DNA of 64,000 nt, taken from the NCBI GenBank assembly GCA_947561715.1, contig OX387199.1:3911001-3975000 (forward strand). Reading direction: 5' to 3'. Origin of the DNA: Ascidia mentula. Its lineage: Eukaryota; Chordata; Ascidiacea; Phlebobranchia; Ascidiidae. Shown here piece after piece: positions 13,855 to 25,324 of the stretch. Both the position numbers and the translations under genes were made by a program. Numbering within the stretch: position 1 is the stretch's first letter; each line of letters starts with the position of its first letter. The notes under the pieces were generated by a model, which worked only from the letters and a program-made list of their open reading frames with translations, was not told where the DNA came from and made no database searches.

Positions 13855-15505
13855 TCTAGTCAATTCGCTGTAATTCTAAAGTGCACAAAACACTGTTTCT
13901 GATCCTATTAACATGAACTAAGATCCAGCTTTCAGCAGGGTAATTTGGGCCGAGTTTAATTGTTGAACCCAAACTTGCTGTAGTGGCGATCTTTATGTTG
14001 CTGTAGCCAGTTGTGCAGGAACTGTGCTCGAGCTCAACTCGTATTTTTCGCATAGTAGAATCAAGGCCACGTCGTTAACTTGGCTTGTGTCCTGAGAAAC
14101 TGTGTAGCGTCAAAAGTACACTGATAACATGACGGTGATTGGATCCCTTTTAGTCACCAAGTATTAATATTTTGTTAATCATTTGTTGCATTTTTCGTAT
14201 TGAAATGTTATAAAATCTAACTTGTGTGAACCCGTTATAACTAATTGAAATATGTGTCGACATACTTTTTGTTGGAATATTGTGGCCAATCCATGCTTCA
14301 ATTGCCCTTGGGCGTCTTTAACATGCGGCATGACTGGTTCACATTTCGCTATGATTTTTTGTATGTCACACGATTGGTGTTTTAACCTCACACGTATGTT
14401 GTCGTACTCACGATTTATCTGTTATTTCCCAACTTGTCCCTCAAACATTCAGTTCTAGTTCACATTACACACCACATAACAACCATTGAATTGTTTTTAT
14501 TGTAAGGCGCCCTCACATCCACCCGCCCAAGTATTGTGAGGTTTAACTGCGTCAACGTGCGAAGGACTTTAGGTCTATATTTTCAGCCATACCGGGCAAA
14601 ATGCCATGTTGTTTTTTGATGAAAATGAGGGCCGTGCATCATATTTGTAACGTAAGGTATTATTTGCAATGTACTTTCTCCCTAGTCGAGTGTAATTGCA
14701 ATCAACTGTGCATCTGAACTTTCTTGTTGGTAAGTTTTTTGGCCACCGTTCGCTCTTCTCGTTGAAAGTGTTGGTTTCTGTAGAACGACTCCCGTTCCTT
14801 TGTCGTGAAGCGTGCAACTGCTTCACCTGACAACCCAAGGTTGAACTTTCGAACTGCTTATACTTATAGAACCCAGTAGTCACACCTAAACATTCGCTTT
14901 TTTATTTTAGAGAATTTTCACATTTTTTGGCGCCTGTGTTTGTACAATAAATTATGGTTGTTTCTCAAATCGTATGGACTGTAGTTAGCTGCAAACATTG
15001 CAAGCTGTTTCGATCTATCGCGCGATAACTGGCCTGGCGAAACCCATTATGTCGTAGCAATTTTCGAGAAACCTATGGTGTTTTTGGCAAATGTCACGAA
15101 ATCCTGGTAAAGTTTTTGTATTTTTTTTAAAAACAACCATTTAAAATTCTACAGTACAAGTTTCACCTACAAGATCTACGAGGTTCTATCTGAAAACAAA
15201 ACAACTACGATGAAGTTAACGCGTCATAAAGACAGGAATGGTGAAGTTCATAAATGGACCAAGCGTATTATTTGACAAACTGCACATATACAAACTGATA
15301 TATTAGAGCGATTTAAGGTGACCGTCAATCATTTTTTAAGTCTTATGTTGTTGATCATCAAAGTGAAAACGGAGTACAGACAAAATGTACATTATTGTAG
15401 TCCTTCACATCAAAACCGAAAGTTTTAGTTCCAAATGTATAACGAGTACGGCGTAGTTCCGCAGTCCACCATTTATTCGGTGACATTTTTCTGTAACGGA
15501 CGACT
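13855..15505. other. SIRT1 3' UTR, then spacer to the convergent GPCR
   Basis: About 1.1 kb after the SIRT1 stop there is AATAAA at 14946, a plausible end of a long 3' UTR. Open frames on the minus strand here (for example 14575-14883) show no family features. From 14.95 to 15.5 kb I see nothing but the 3' flank of the minus-strand GPCR. Confidence 0.5.
14946..14951 (+). terminator. Candidate SIRT1 poly(A) signal
   Basis: AATAAA in a TGTACAATAAATTATGG context, 1.1 kb after the stop codon. It is the first canonical signal on this strand. Confidence 0.45.
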
Positions 15506-18500
15506 TTACTTTGAGCTGACCGTTCGCATTTGTGACTGCTGCTGGAGACTCTTCGCACGTTTTTTCTCCACGGCTTCTCGGTACCATGACGACGAAATAA
15601 GACGCTTTGTTTCAAGGCGCATTTTTCTGGAACAAAACGCGCGTGGTCGAAACGGGTATAGAGACAACACGTTAAGGCGAAACATTTGTAAATGCAACAC
15701 ACTTATTTATGCTTATTTCAGTCGTTAATAAACAAGTATTTGGAATGGATCTAAATCTAAGGATGCTAATATAATAGCAGCCCATATGGTGCGGATTAAG
15801 TCATTTGCATGTTGCTTCTGATATATATATTTCGACTACAATTAGGCATCATCAGTATCACTTACTCAAACAGAATCAGTCATAAGCTTACCCTGATGAC
15901 AAGTAGTAGAAAACCGGATTAAGGCTCTCACTCAGCCTCAAACAGGCGTAAGATGCCATTCCAAATAACCAGTCGTTGTGCTTGCTCCCTCCAGTGTTCA
16001 ACGTATAAAAGTGATAAGCTACAACGCAATGACACAAATTGATAAAAAAAACGTTGCACGTCAAGAAAAACCTCATCCATTTAGGCATCGTGCTATGAAA
16101 CGGATGGATATATACTGGGTGGTATGCATTCCCTTTCTCGCAAGTTAAACAGCAGAATGATGTACGATTTTATCACAAGTATTACGTAAATTTAAGGCTA
16201 CGTTTGAAATATGGCGTTTTGTAAATTCAACAAAATAGTTAAAAAAAACGTGAATAGCTGTTATTTAAAGAAAAACCTGTGCGAGGAAAATATCCAACTA
16301 TAAAAGAGCCGATGATGAGAACCAACTGCATAGTGATCTGCTTCTCTTTGCGTCTCCGTTTAACTTCCGATCTGTTAGGAAATGTTCTAAATCCTGAAAA
16401 ATAATAGGGTATGTATACGCTCATGCTGTGGCAACCGAGCTTTTTTCGTCTTGTGCTCGGAGCACTATATACTTTATACATGTGTGGCGAGCCCGGCGGT
16501 TGCTTTGAATTGTTGCTCGTTTTATATTTCAGACAAAGTCTAGATGCAATATCTATGACGCTTAACGTTCTAATTAAAAAGGTGTATAAGAACAAGACAA
16601 TACGAAATGCAGTGAATGAGCAGTAATATGCGACGCATCTTGCTTAAATTTAGTTTTACCCATGAGTTTCAGTCTTGCCCTTCGCTGTTTTCTGATTGTA
16701 CTCGTAATGGCGTAGGTGGTTGCAAGCATCACGAGTGTTGGCAGGTAGAAGAAAATGCTGTAAGCGATTGTGGTGTACCACCGAAAGTGCTCGTAGCTAC
16801 CGACAAAATATCATGTCATGTTCAAAACCTTTCGGTAACTTGCTGCTAACAAAGTATTTTGCTGGTGTTTGTATTTTTTGAAACTAAAATATTGAAGCAA
16901 AGTGGAGCCAATAAAATGAATTGTGTAAGCTGCAGACAGATGGCCACTGTTTCGACCTAAAAGGTTTCATCATTCCAGCTGGTGTGACTTTCAGACGACT
17001 TTGCTGACCAAACGAGCATTTGGCCGTTATTTTCACGAACTTGCTTATAGTCCGGAGACAAGCTTGGTCAAACCCGCCATTTATTGTAATTATAGTAGCA
17101 TGTGGGGTGCAACATGCTTGTCATCGCACGTGAACAAATAACTTCTTGCGGAAACATGCGACAGCTTTGCCATACTGTGCTGTGACAACAGAGTAAAACT
17201 TACCAGGGAGGAGTAAACGTGCATGACGGCCAGTTGTAATCGTCTGATTTTTTGTTTCTGCACCACGGGTCTGGTGCTGTCGCGTTGAGTTGATAAACTC
17301 CAGTCCAAAAAGCCATGGGAACGCATCCTGCAAGACCAGCAACACCCCAGGATAATGCAATGAATATCTGCGAGTACAAGAGATACATTGGTCCTGTCAA
17401 GTGGTAACAACAATAAATTTATAATATTCAAGCTAAGTACAGCCCTAATAGAAAAAGGATATTAGCTCTTCTTTTACAATAGAAAAACTCATGCAACCCC
17501 TTACAAAACAATGAGTAATTTAAATAATTTACAGCCATATGGGTTCGTCAATTTGTTTGCAAAAAACAGCTAAGGGTTCATTCAGCGTCTGCCAAATAGA
17601 CTCATTGTCTGGCACCATATCTATACACAAGGAGGAGTCAACGCATATGCATATACAATACCCGCGCGGTGCAGTTTGAGACATACCCTGGCATGCCGCA
17701 ACGTGAAGTGAACGAAAGCCTGTGTACGACAGATGGAAATCAGCCTGAGGATGGCAAAGAAGGTGATGTGTATCGAAGTAACGAATGAAGTCCAATAGTC
17801 CAGCCCCCAAACGGCCTGCGACAATGCAAAACAACACGTTGTTCACCCAGCTCAACGGAGGCGCATTTAATGATCTCCATAGTTTAGAATATATGCGAAG
17901 AGCAAAAGCGAAAATTGCTCCTGATTGTTAGCGTGTGAAAAATCAAATCCATTGTGCGAAATTTCATTGTTTAACTCCATAAACTATACTACTACATTTG
18001 CGAACTCGTGCGTTTTCAGCAACAAGTGAATATTGCCCTATTGCACTTTAGATATCCCAATGGCATTCCAAAAGGTGGCCTTCCAGCAACACTAACACCG
18101 TTTCCTCCTGCAAATCTTCCCATACCTTGCACATGGCATCGCCAAGCTTCCACGTCTGCGCGCCCCAAGTGCGACGGTATGCAAAGAACGGACTCACTGC
18201 CGCCGAAATAAAGTCAGAGACGCACAAGCTGGCTATAAGAACATGAAATACAGACCTGCAACATAGAATTTTTTTACTGGTACATATATATCAAAGCAAG
18301 ATCAGTCTAATACAAATAATTTCCATATCAGTTTCGTATCTCGTCTATTATGTCGACGTAGTAGCAACTACCGACCTATGAAGATTAACAACAGTATGAG
18401 GTTCTCCTTAAAAACCCTTGTAACTTTATCACATGTATCTGCAAGGCACATTTTAGTCAAAGTTACAAAAACAATCTCACTATTTACAAAAAATTGCTGA

Positions 18501-19204
18501 TCCAGCTATTAAGGTTGCAATGCCTCGCGATACGTTATCTGCTGTAATCGCCAAGCAAGGACCTGCGCAGTGGGACGATCCTGCCAATCATGTCATTGTA
18601 TGAAATATTACTGCGTTATCTGATACGGTGGTAGAGATCCCCTATGTATATGTGTCTAGCAAGTTGTGCGCTTGCGCATCAGTTTATCTTGGCCTGCAAA
18701 CCTCATGATCACTATTTAGTTATCAACCATATATATTTATCGGGTAAAACTGAAAATTGCAGTTCAAATTTTTCACTTTTTCGTGTTTATGACTTCTGGC
18801 ATTAACTTTGTGCTTATTTATACAATACGACTTTTACTTTCCAAGCCAAAGCATTGAAGGAAAGTGACCACAACAATTTCCTTTTACTAAGTCTTTTTTT
18901 CTTTGGTGGCGTAGTTTTGGTTTCACTGATTGTGGAACACTTTAGGGGCAAATTAATCTGAAGCAGAACATCGTAACAATTTTCCATTCGCCAGCCTTAG
19001 AATTAAATAACTTGTTTCGGCAAACTGTAATCCAAACCATTTTGGCTTTGTAGGAATATAGAGGAACGTTAATAATAATTCTTACCTGAGTCGTGAAGAT
19101 TCCCAAATTGTCACGAACGCGACAGCATTTGTGATGAGACCAAAAACACCCAGCAAGATAATCACGCTGGCGAAAACCATTTTTTCAACAAACAAGTCAT
19201 CCAT
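15506..19204 (-). CDS. Class A (rhodopsin-like) GPCR, orphan, amine-receptor-like pocket
   Basis: Minus-strand exons in order: 19204-19086, 18255-18126, 17815-17687, 17367-17204, 16796-16660, 16393-16277, 16018-15892, 15626-15506; 1044 nt, 347 residues, phases consistent. Roughly one helix per exon: TM1 with LITNAV, TM2 with LCVSDF, ECL1/TM3 with WKLGDAMCK and GLDYWTSF, TM4 with ALSWGVAG, ECL2 Cys in PSCTF, TM5 followed by a basic loop, TM6 with FIVGYFP, TM7 with SLNPVFYYL, and a basic helix-8/tail exon ending SSK. TM3 aligns without gaps to muscarinic/histamine receptors, placing an Asp where amines bind, and TM7 has the matching Tyr. The DRY motif is replaced by LRL and the TM6 Trp by Tyr. 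Ligand unknown. Exon 7's acceptor at 16019 was chosen over an upstream ATG because of phase and a strong pyrimidine tract. The last exon is less certain. Confidence 0.82.
16900..17030. repeat. Hairpin MITE, one arm, in GPCR intron 4
   Basis: Begins GTGGAGCCAATAAAATGAAT and runs through the AGCTGCAGACAGATGGCCAC and TTTCGACC boxes to GACTTTGCTGACCAAACG. It is closely similar to the 31.2- and 42.1-kb copies. Confidence 0.75.
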
Positions 19205-19921
19205 CCTGCGAGGCCTTGAATCGTTCTTTTATATAAAAATCTTGTTTTAGCTGCCTTTTTGCTGCCTGAGTAACGCAAATTTTGCACTATTGAAAAGTCA
19301 AGCAAAAACGAATTTTAAAATTGATTGTACATCAAACGAAAACTAGCCTATCGATCTCCGATTTGAAAAGTTTGGCGTACTTAACCTTAACCTTATAAGC
19401 CGTCGCCATTTTAAATATAGTGTGTTGCTTATATCGCAGCACCATCACATTTTGATCATTTTAGGACTTGCCTTGGTCGGGCTCGACTGCGCCTTTAAAT
19501 ACTTTACCGTCTATTTAAGTCCGTTTTCGGGTTTCATTCATATGCAAATCAATCATGTACGCAATCAACTTTTAAACCCTTTAATAGAAACTACATTGCC
19601 GCTTTAAATAACCAGTAGGTAAAGACTGACGCACTGCAATTGACCAAAATAGTTCATTGGACAATTGATCAATTGAATATAATTCGAATATAATTCAAGA
19701 GGAAGTTCGCGTTTAGTTTTAATTGCAAACAACCACCAGACACAGAAATTTGAAATTGCATTTCTAACATCTTGAATTTATTTAAAAATAGCATGTTATT
19801 AAAAATGTCTGCACCAAACTTTGCATGGCTATGCTACCATTTGTAGGGATTTGATACACAACCACAACAACAAACGAAAGAGCAAGCAAGTTCAGACGAA
19901 GGGAAGGAAGCAGTGGCGCAA
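19205..19921. other. Spacer upstream of the GPCR
   Basis: Contains the GPCR's 5' flank; 19205-19330 is similar to 21750-21870 next to the relic exon. On the minus strand AATAAA (complement of 19777-19782) is a likely poly(A) signal for the FLVCR-like gene. Confidence 0.5.
19777..19782 (-). terminator. Candidate poly(A) signal of the FLVCR-like gene
   Basis: Reads AATAAA on the minus strand, about 140 bases after the stop codon at 19922. Confidence 0.45.
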
Positions 19922-21361
19922 TCACTCACTAACTCCATTTATCTGCGATATTTCCGCCTTCTCAGCTTCAAGTCTTTTGTAGCGCGGCTTTAGGGCGGCA
20001 ACCACAAACGCCGCTAAAAGTGTACAAGCGAACGGTACAGCGGTACAAGCAGTTGCCCCTATGGTCTCAAGCATGGCGCGGCCCACAATAGGGTAGCTCA
20101 TGCGAATTATTCCGATGCCTATAACCGTAAACATGGTGACTAACATCGCCGAAATGGGGTAAGTCGTCTCAACAATGATTTCGAATAGAGAAGTGTTGGC
20201 AATACCCTGAAATATTCCCTGGGTTAGGACTCCGGCATAAACGCAGTTGATCACTTGGTATTTTGTACCCAGCATAACGGCCAGACATGACAGGCTCTCG
20301 AATGTGAGGCCGAAGAGCACAATCTCTTTGAACCGTTTGGTTTTGGTGATAAGAGGCCCTGCTATAAAGCCGCCTATAGTGTAAGTAATCCAACCGCCCA
20401 TTAGCACGAGACCGGCTTTGGAATCCACGCCCTCCTCCGCCGGAAACGCTTCGTGCAAAATGGATGAGAGCAGCACGCTGTTGTTGCGCAATACGGGGTT
20501 AGCGACTGCGAATGCGTACCAGTAGCCGACGAAATGCCAGTCGGTGAAGAGTTTCTTCATGATCTTCTTGTAGTGGATTAAGGCATTTCCGAAGCTCTGC
20601 TTCTGCATGTCACCGTGCTCTTCGCGCCCTTTGATTGCTTTGACTTGTGCTTCACTCGGCGGCATAGGGGGAGCGTCAGTCACGAAAAGCACAGAACACA
20701 AGGTCAAAATACCTGAAAGAATTGCGGCCGCCGAAAACATACCGACCAGTCGAAGACGCTTCTCCTCCGCACTCTGTTCGAGATTAATCAGCGCAGGTGA
20801 AATAATGGAGCCAACTGCCTCGCCAACGCCCCTGCCCACGGCTTGTATGGCCACAGCGGTGGCAACTTCACGGGTTGGAAACCATACGGCGGCTGTCGGG
20901 GGAGGTATGGACCAAGATATAAGGTAGCAAATGCCCAGGATCGCTTCTCCAACGATCACGGAAACGTAACCGCTTCGTGTCGACATACCCACTGTGATGA
21001 GTATGAAGCCGAGAAGGAAGGTGCTGGTCATGATGTTGTAAGTCTGTCGAAAACCGATTCGTGCAGTTATCCACGACATGGGCACTGCTATAATGATGTA
21101 CACTACTGATTGCGTCAGGATAAACCAGTCCACTTGCCATGCTGCGACGTTGAAATATTCCACGAAGACGTTGTTAATCGGCCCGTAGACTGACTCGTTG
21201 AAGCCGCGCAGAAATATTGATCCGAATGCTACGAAGAGAACCAGCCACCGTTTGGCGTATGTCTTTGTCCGCGGAGGCAGCAGAGCCTCACTTTCCCCGT
21301 TACTTTTCATGTCTCCATGCGACAAAGCATTGGCTTCCGGTGCTGACTGTTTTGTATTCAT
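19922..21361 (-). CDS. FLVCR/SLC49-type major facilitator transporter, intronless
   Basis: A single uninterrupted frame of 479 residues. After an acidic N-terminal segment and LLPPRTKTYAKRWLVLF, the protein shows the FLVCR-like start of the facilitator fold: N-terminal helix, YGPINNVFVEYFNV, AAWQVDWFILTQSVVYI, then a PMSWITARIGFRQ loop. About twelve hydrophobic segments follow, with a charged central loop (KAIKGREEHGDMQ) between halves and a basic/acidic C-terminal tail. Known members move heme, choline or other small molecules across plasma or mitochondrial membranes; vertebrate members have several introns. Lack of introns in a window where every other transporter is split suggests a retrocopy that stayed functional (inference). 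It lies between the GPCR and a relic of that GPCR's first exon. Assignment to the family is firm, to a subtype is not. Confidence 0.85.
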   Translation of the reverse strand: MNTKQSAPEANALSHGDMKSNGESEALLPPRTKTYAKRWLVLFVAFGSIFLRGFNESVYGPINNVFVEYFNVAAWQVDWFILTQSVVYIIIAVPMSWITARIGFRQTYNIMTSTFLLGFILITVGMSTRSGYVSVIVGEAILGICYLISWSIPPPTAAVWFPTREVATAVAIQAVGRGVGEAVGSIISPALINLEQSAEEKRLRLVGMFSAAAILSGILTLCSVLFVTDAPPMPPSEAQVKAIKGREEHGDMQKQSFGNALIHYKKIMKKLFTDWHFVGYWYAFAVANPVLRNNSVLLSSILHEAFPAEEGVDSKAGLVLMGGWITYTIGGFIAGPLITKTKRFKEIVLFGLTFESLSCLAVMLGTKYQVINCVYAGVLTQGIFQGIANTSLFEIIVETTYPISAMLVTMFTVIGIGIIRMSYPIVGRAMLETIGATACTAVPFACTLLAAFVVAALKPRYKRLEAEKAEISQINGVSE

Positions 21362-21629
21362 ATTAGCTTCCTTTATGCTGCTGGGAAATTATATAATTCA
21401 ATGATAAACACAATAGCAAGTATGGGTACAACTATAAACACATAAGGTTATAATTAATACCACTGCACTTTATATTTAATTCACGCATTTTTATCTTTTC
21501 CTAAACCACGTTATGAGCAGTGGTGGCACTCACGGGGTGCGCAAGGGTTAGTAAAAAACCCTTTTCAGAAAATGCGAACCGGTTAATATGCAACCCTGCT
21601 TACACTGATTTCATGTATTTCTTGAGCTG

Positions 21630-21870
21630 CATTTTGGGAGAAGATTCCCGGATGGTCGCGAACGCGGCGGCGTTTGTAACAAGACCGAAAACGCGCAATG
21701 AGATAATCACGTTGACCAAAACCTTTTTTTCTAGAAATATTTCAATCATTCTGCGAGGCTTTTGAATCATTCTGGCGTATTTTATATAAAAACCTTATTT
21801 TGACTTCCTCGTTGCGGCCAATGCAACGCAAACCTTTTTTCATGAAAAAAAGTCAAGCAAAAAAAACGTA
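21630..21870 (-). pseudogene. Relic copy of GPCR exon 1 and its upstream flank
   Basis: From an ATG at 21749 the minus strand reads MIEIFLEKKVLVNVIISL then RVFGLVTNAAAFATIRESS, matching exon 1 of the GPCR (MDDLFVEKMVFASVIILL, then GVFGLITNAVAFVTIWESS). The bases upstream of the ATG also match (a GATTCAA..GCCTCGCAG stretch). The splice donor that follows LRL in the intact gene is gone and no further exons follow. This is a broken exon from a duplication. Confidence 0.8.
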
Positions 21871-23569
21871 GTTCAAAGCTGCTTGTACGCCTCCAAACAC
21901 AAACCGACTTATCGACTTTGCTTTTGTCAATATGTTTGCTAGTAATAGCCAGGAACTGCGAAATTCAATTGCACGCACACATACTAGACTAACTTTCAGT
22001 ATAGCTCTTTTATTGTTTATTTAAGAAAGTTATCGTACTTTATAGTATAGGTATGAGTGTGAATAAGCATACCAATCAAGGTTGTCATTAATACCACCGC
22101 GCTTTATTGATCAACATATTTCTACCCTTTTATTAATAGCGTCACTTATTATATAAGCAGTGGTGGCAGTCACGAGATTCACAGCAGGAATGCGTGCAAA
22201 CTCCATTTCAGAGTTTCCAATCCGGTACAAGATTCGAAATGTTTAAGAATTTTGGATAAAGGTGCACCACTGGCTTCTCTTCAATTCTTCCAAACCAACT
22301 CTCAAACATTTGTTCTACATTTACGTACAATGTCTAACTGTAGTAAATCTCAAAGCCGCCGGCAATTTCATAGCGCGGACCGAATGCAAAACGTTTTATA
22401 GTAAAGGCAGGGTGCGTTTCCTACCAGTTCTCTGCATTGCAGAAAATGTTTAAAGAAATCGAGAGGAAACGCAGATAGCTCTAATCGTGCAGAGGGATGA
22501 GAGTCAAACTACTGAGGATGGAATGACCATTACCCAAAATGACATCCTGCTCTTCTACCCGAAAGTCTTGTGTATATTTGCATTTGCAAGTTTCTCAAAG
22601 TGACCAAACGTGCGTACGCGATCCGCGAAACTTTTAAAAACACCAAAACAGAAACAACTGAAGTTCCCGTTTTCTCTGTGATAATAACTATACAATCACA
22701 AAAAGCTAACTATATAAGAAAACATATACATTAGCCGTCTTTGCGCTTCGTAATTGAAAGCATGTGACCTGGATACTAGTCGACTTGACCTAAACCCGTT
22801 TACATGGAGGTTTAGGATGGTTTAAAAGCCGACAGGCCAATCCGACTCTCTTATGTCGTGATCTGGGCGTTATGAAAAAACATGGTTGGAAAAGCAAATT
22901 TACTACTTCTGCGAGAATCATTAAAACGGAAATACACCAAAGTTTATCAGGACCAGTTAAGCTTCGTAAACAAAGAAAACAGTGCAACGTCGACAAATAA
23001 AATGATTGAATGACCTCCAGGTACGTTACAAAATTTTTTTGGGAGTCCCAACACAACATCAACCATCAAGCAATATTGCTGCACTAGCTTACAGTAGGTA
23101 TGCTACGCAATACGCATCCACAAGGTTACCAACCATTGCCTCTAGTAGCAGGTTTGTTAGTCAAGAAAACTCTACAACAAAAAGGAACATATGTGTATTT
23201 TACAAGAATTTTATGATTGATTGCAGGGTTCCGTATGTCCGGAAGAAAGGCGACTGTTGTAGAGCACGATGCTCACGTTTTCGATGTGCTACAGATTACA
23301 ATTCGGTTACACCGGAAATTCGTCCAAGTCGCGCGAAATTGGGAGGCACAAATGTTCGTAATCTTCGTCTTAACGAAAAGTTTCGGATAAACCGGAGTAT
23401 TTTAACTCTTTTTTACTTTTCTTAATCCGTATTCAGAGCTTGAAGTCCATGCTGCTGTCATCTTTTTCGTATACTGCAAACATACAGAATAAGTAAAAAC
23501 TATGGTTAGAAAAACAATCAAAACGGCAGGGAAGTGATTTCACAAAAACGAAATATTTGTAACCACTGT
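21871..23569. other. Spacer with degenerate duplicated flank and one small ORF
   Basis: About 22060-22200 resembles 21425-21590 (shared TTAATACCACYGC, CTTTAT and GCAGTGGTGGCA blocks), probably a degraded local duplication. Nothing else is recognisable except the small ORF at 23235-23390 listed separately. Confidence 0.4.
23235..23390 (+). CDS. Small ORF or exon, 51 residues, unknown
   Basis: After a TTGCAG acceptor the frame reads MSGRKATVVEHDAHVFDVLQ and continues to a stop at 23388. The composition looks protein-like rather than random, but there is no recognised family, and a different frame of the same region is also open. It is convergent with BBS10. Confidence 0.2.
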   Translation: MSGRKATVVEHDAHVFDVLQITIRLHRKFVQVARNWEAQMFVIFVLTKSFG

Positions 23570-25324
23570 TTACCTTATCACAGCATCAACCCGAATTGTT
23601 TCGCAAATAGCACGAACGGAGTTTTGTAGAAGAGCAAGTTGGCTTGAAAATGGGTGAAGCATTTCCGTTGTGCATTTACTCCCGCTATCTTGAAGCTTGT
23701 ATAGAAACCTATTGGTTTTGTCCTTGGTCACGGTGTCGTTTTGGTGCACAATGCGCGGTATCTCCAGCAGCATTTCGCCCACTACACCAGCCGCAAGTTT
23801 AAAATGTTCCCGTTCAGTGCCGGCGAAAGCATTTCCAGTCACCGTCACCAACAGCTCTTCGTTTTCCATAAGAGAATGAAGTTTCAAGAACATTTCTCCG
23901 CCCCCGCGGACGGCGGAGAGCAACTCCGGGGGGTTTTCCCCAAATGACCACTCGAGCCAGTGTCGTAACAACAGCAGGGAATTGTACACGGCATTTTTGT
24001 ACTGGGAGCAGAGCCCGGGCGACGGCGAGCATATCACAAGGCTGTGTAAGGGCATCTCAGCTTCTCGTAATCGCACTAGCAAATATAAGTTGGTCCCTAT
24101 CACCTTTTCTTGGACTTCCGTGTTGGAAACCATGCCTCGATGGATGGTTTCAGTGACGTCATTAATAACATTAACCCCAAGAGCGTCGGTGAGTTGCTTA
24201 AAGTCGTCCAGGGGCAGGCAATCCACGAGTGTGACGTCATGCACAGAACAACAGGTCCGTAACGTTTCCAGTGCCTTGCCTTGGTAAAATATTACACTAA
24301 CGTCCAAAGTTAGTATGCGCCGTACCCACTCCGAAAACAGCTTAGAGGGGAAGTTAAGCCAGGATGTGAGTTGGTGCCTGGTCATAGTTTCAACATTTGT
24401 AGAAGTTTCTGGCGTGAAGGCGTCGTCCCACTGCACAAAAACGGAGTCTCCAGTGACCGTACCTTCGTCAAGACCTTTCCCGTTTTTTATCAAAACGCCA
24501 TCAACGATGTGACTGTGACTGACAACCTGCCCGGGCGCTTCCACCAAGACGAGGTCAAAGTTTTTCAAACAGACGGAAACACAGTATAGCATACGAAGAG
24601 AGTTTTTCAAACAACTCTTTTCCAACAGTTGTTCGACCAACCCGCTCAAAACCTCAATCGCATTTTCGGAGAATTTTCCTCTCAAAGGGGTTTCCCCAAT
24701 TAATTTAACGTCGGACCAAAAGGTGGCGCCCTCATTGAGTGAACTCATTTTACCCGAGTTACATAAAAGCCATCGTTTGAGTTGATCATTGTCCAGAACG
24801 TGACTTTTAAACCACAATAACGATGTGATTGCTTGCTGTCTGGTGCTGATACGGTTGCGCAACACGCTCGCAGAGGACAGGAGTTGGTTTCGATCGAGGT
24901 AACGCAGACCCGACCTAATCATTAACAGCATGGACTTGGCGCCGTCTCCAAACTGCTTATGGTGGTTCCTGCAGCTTTGAATTATGCTCCTAAACACGTG
25001 GTCTATTGAGAGAAAAGTACAAATGCATGTACCAAGACGTGGTAGAAAGGAGCTTTCAAGTAGCAAATGACTGATATTAATCACTGTATATAATTTAGGT
25101 GTTTGCAAACAAAACCATACGTTAAATACAAACCTGGCCATTGGATGATCCAGAGTGATTGCGTTAAGGATTGTGCAACCATCGTTGGTTACCACAACAC
25201 AGCCAGAGGCGTTTTCCATCAAGACCTTTCCTTGAGTTGGGCCAAACAATTTCTCCAATACCAGGCATATTTGGTCGAGTTCATTTAACACATCACCGAC
25301 GTTAATAGAAGTGGAAGTCGCCAT
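23570..25324 (-). CDS. BBS10: Bardet-Biedl syndrome 10 protein (chaperonin-like)
   Basis: Two exons: 25324-25134 and 24989-23570; 1611 nt, 536 residues. The intron (25133-24990) happens to be open in frame, so a single longer ORF can be drawn. Splicing restores the family alignment LDHPMAR-SIIQSC before FGDGAKS. Group II chaperonin landmarks are present: VVVTNDGCTIL, FGDGAKS and RGGGEMFLKLH in the C-terminal equatorial part. The intermediate and apical regions are divergent, as is normal for BBS10. The protein would help MKKS and BBS12, with CCT, to assemble the BBSome for ciliary trafficking. It is shorter than human BBS10 because the long insertion before the C-terminal domain is missing. 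I chose MATSTS as start: the upstream in-frame Met lies beyond a TTTCTTTTTCAG acceptor 10 bases before this ATG, which could be a cis- or spliced-leader acceptor. Confidence 0.85.
   Translation of the reverse strand: MATSTSINVGDVLNELDQICLVLEKLFGPTQGKVLMENASGCVVVTNDGCTILNAITLDHPMARFVFNVWFCLQTPKLYTVINISHLLLESSFLPRLGTCICTFLSIDHVFRSIIQSCRNHHKQFGDGAKSMLLMIRSGLRYLDRNQLLSSASVLRNRISTRQQAITSLLWFKSHVLDNDQLKRWLLCNSGKMSSLNEGATFWSDVKLIGETPLRGKFSENAIEVLSGLVEQLLEKSCLKNSLRMLYCVSVCLKNFDLVLVEAPGQVVSHSHIVDGVLIKNGKGLDEGTVTGDSVFVQWDDAFTPETSTNVETMTRHQLTSWLNFPSKLFSEWVRRILTLDVSVIFYQGKALETLRTCCSVHDVTLVDCLPLDDFKQLTDALGVNVINDVTETIHRGMVSNTEVQEKVIGTNLYLLVRLREAEMPLHSLVICSPSPGLCSQYKNAVYNSLLLLRHWLEWSFGENPPELLSAVRGGGEMFLKLHSLMENEELLVTVTGNAFAGTEREHFKLAAGVVGEMLLEIPRIVHQNDTVTKDKTNRFLYKLQDSGSKCTTEMLHPFSSQLALLQNSVRAICETIRVDAVIR

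Noticed and set aside
15888..16088. GPCR TM7 exon beginning at MPKWMRFF
   Set aside because: The phase is wrong and it would add an extra hydrophobic segment; the acceptor at 16019 restores frame and the seven-helix count.
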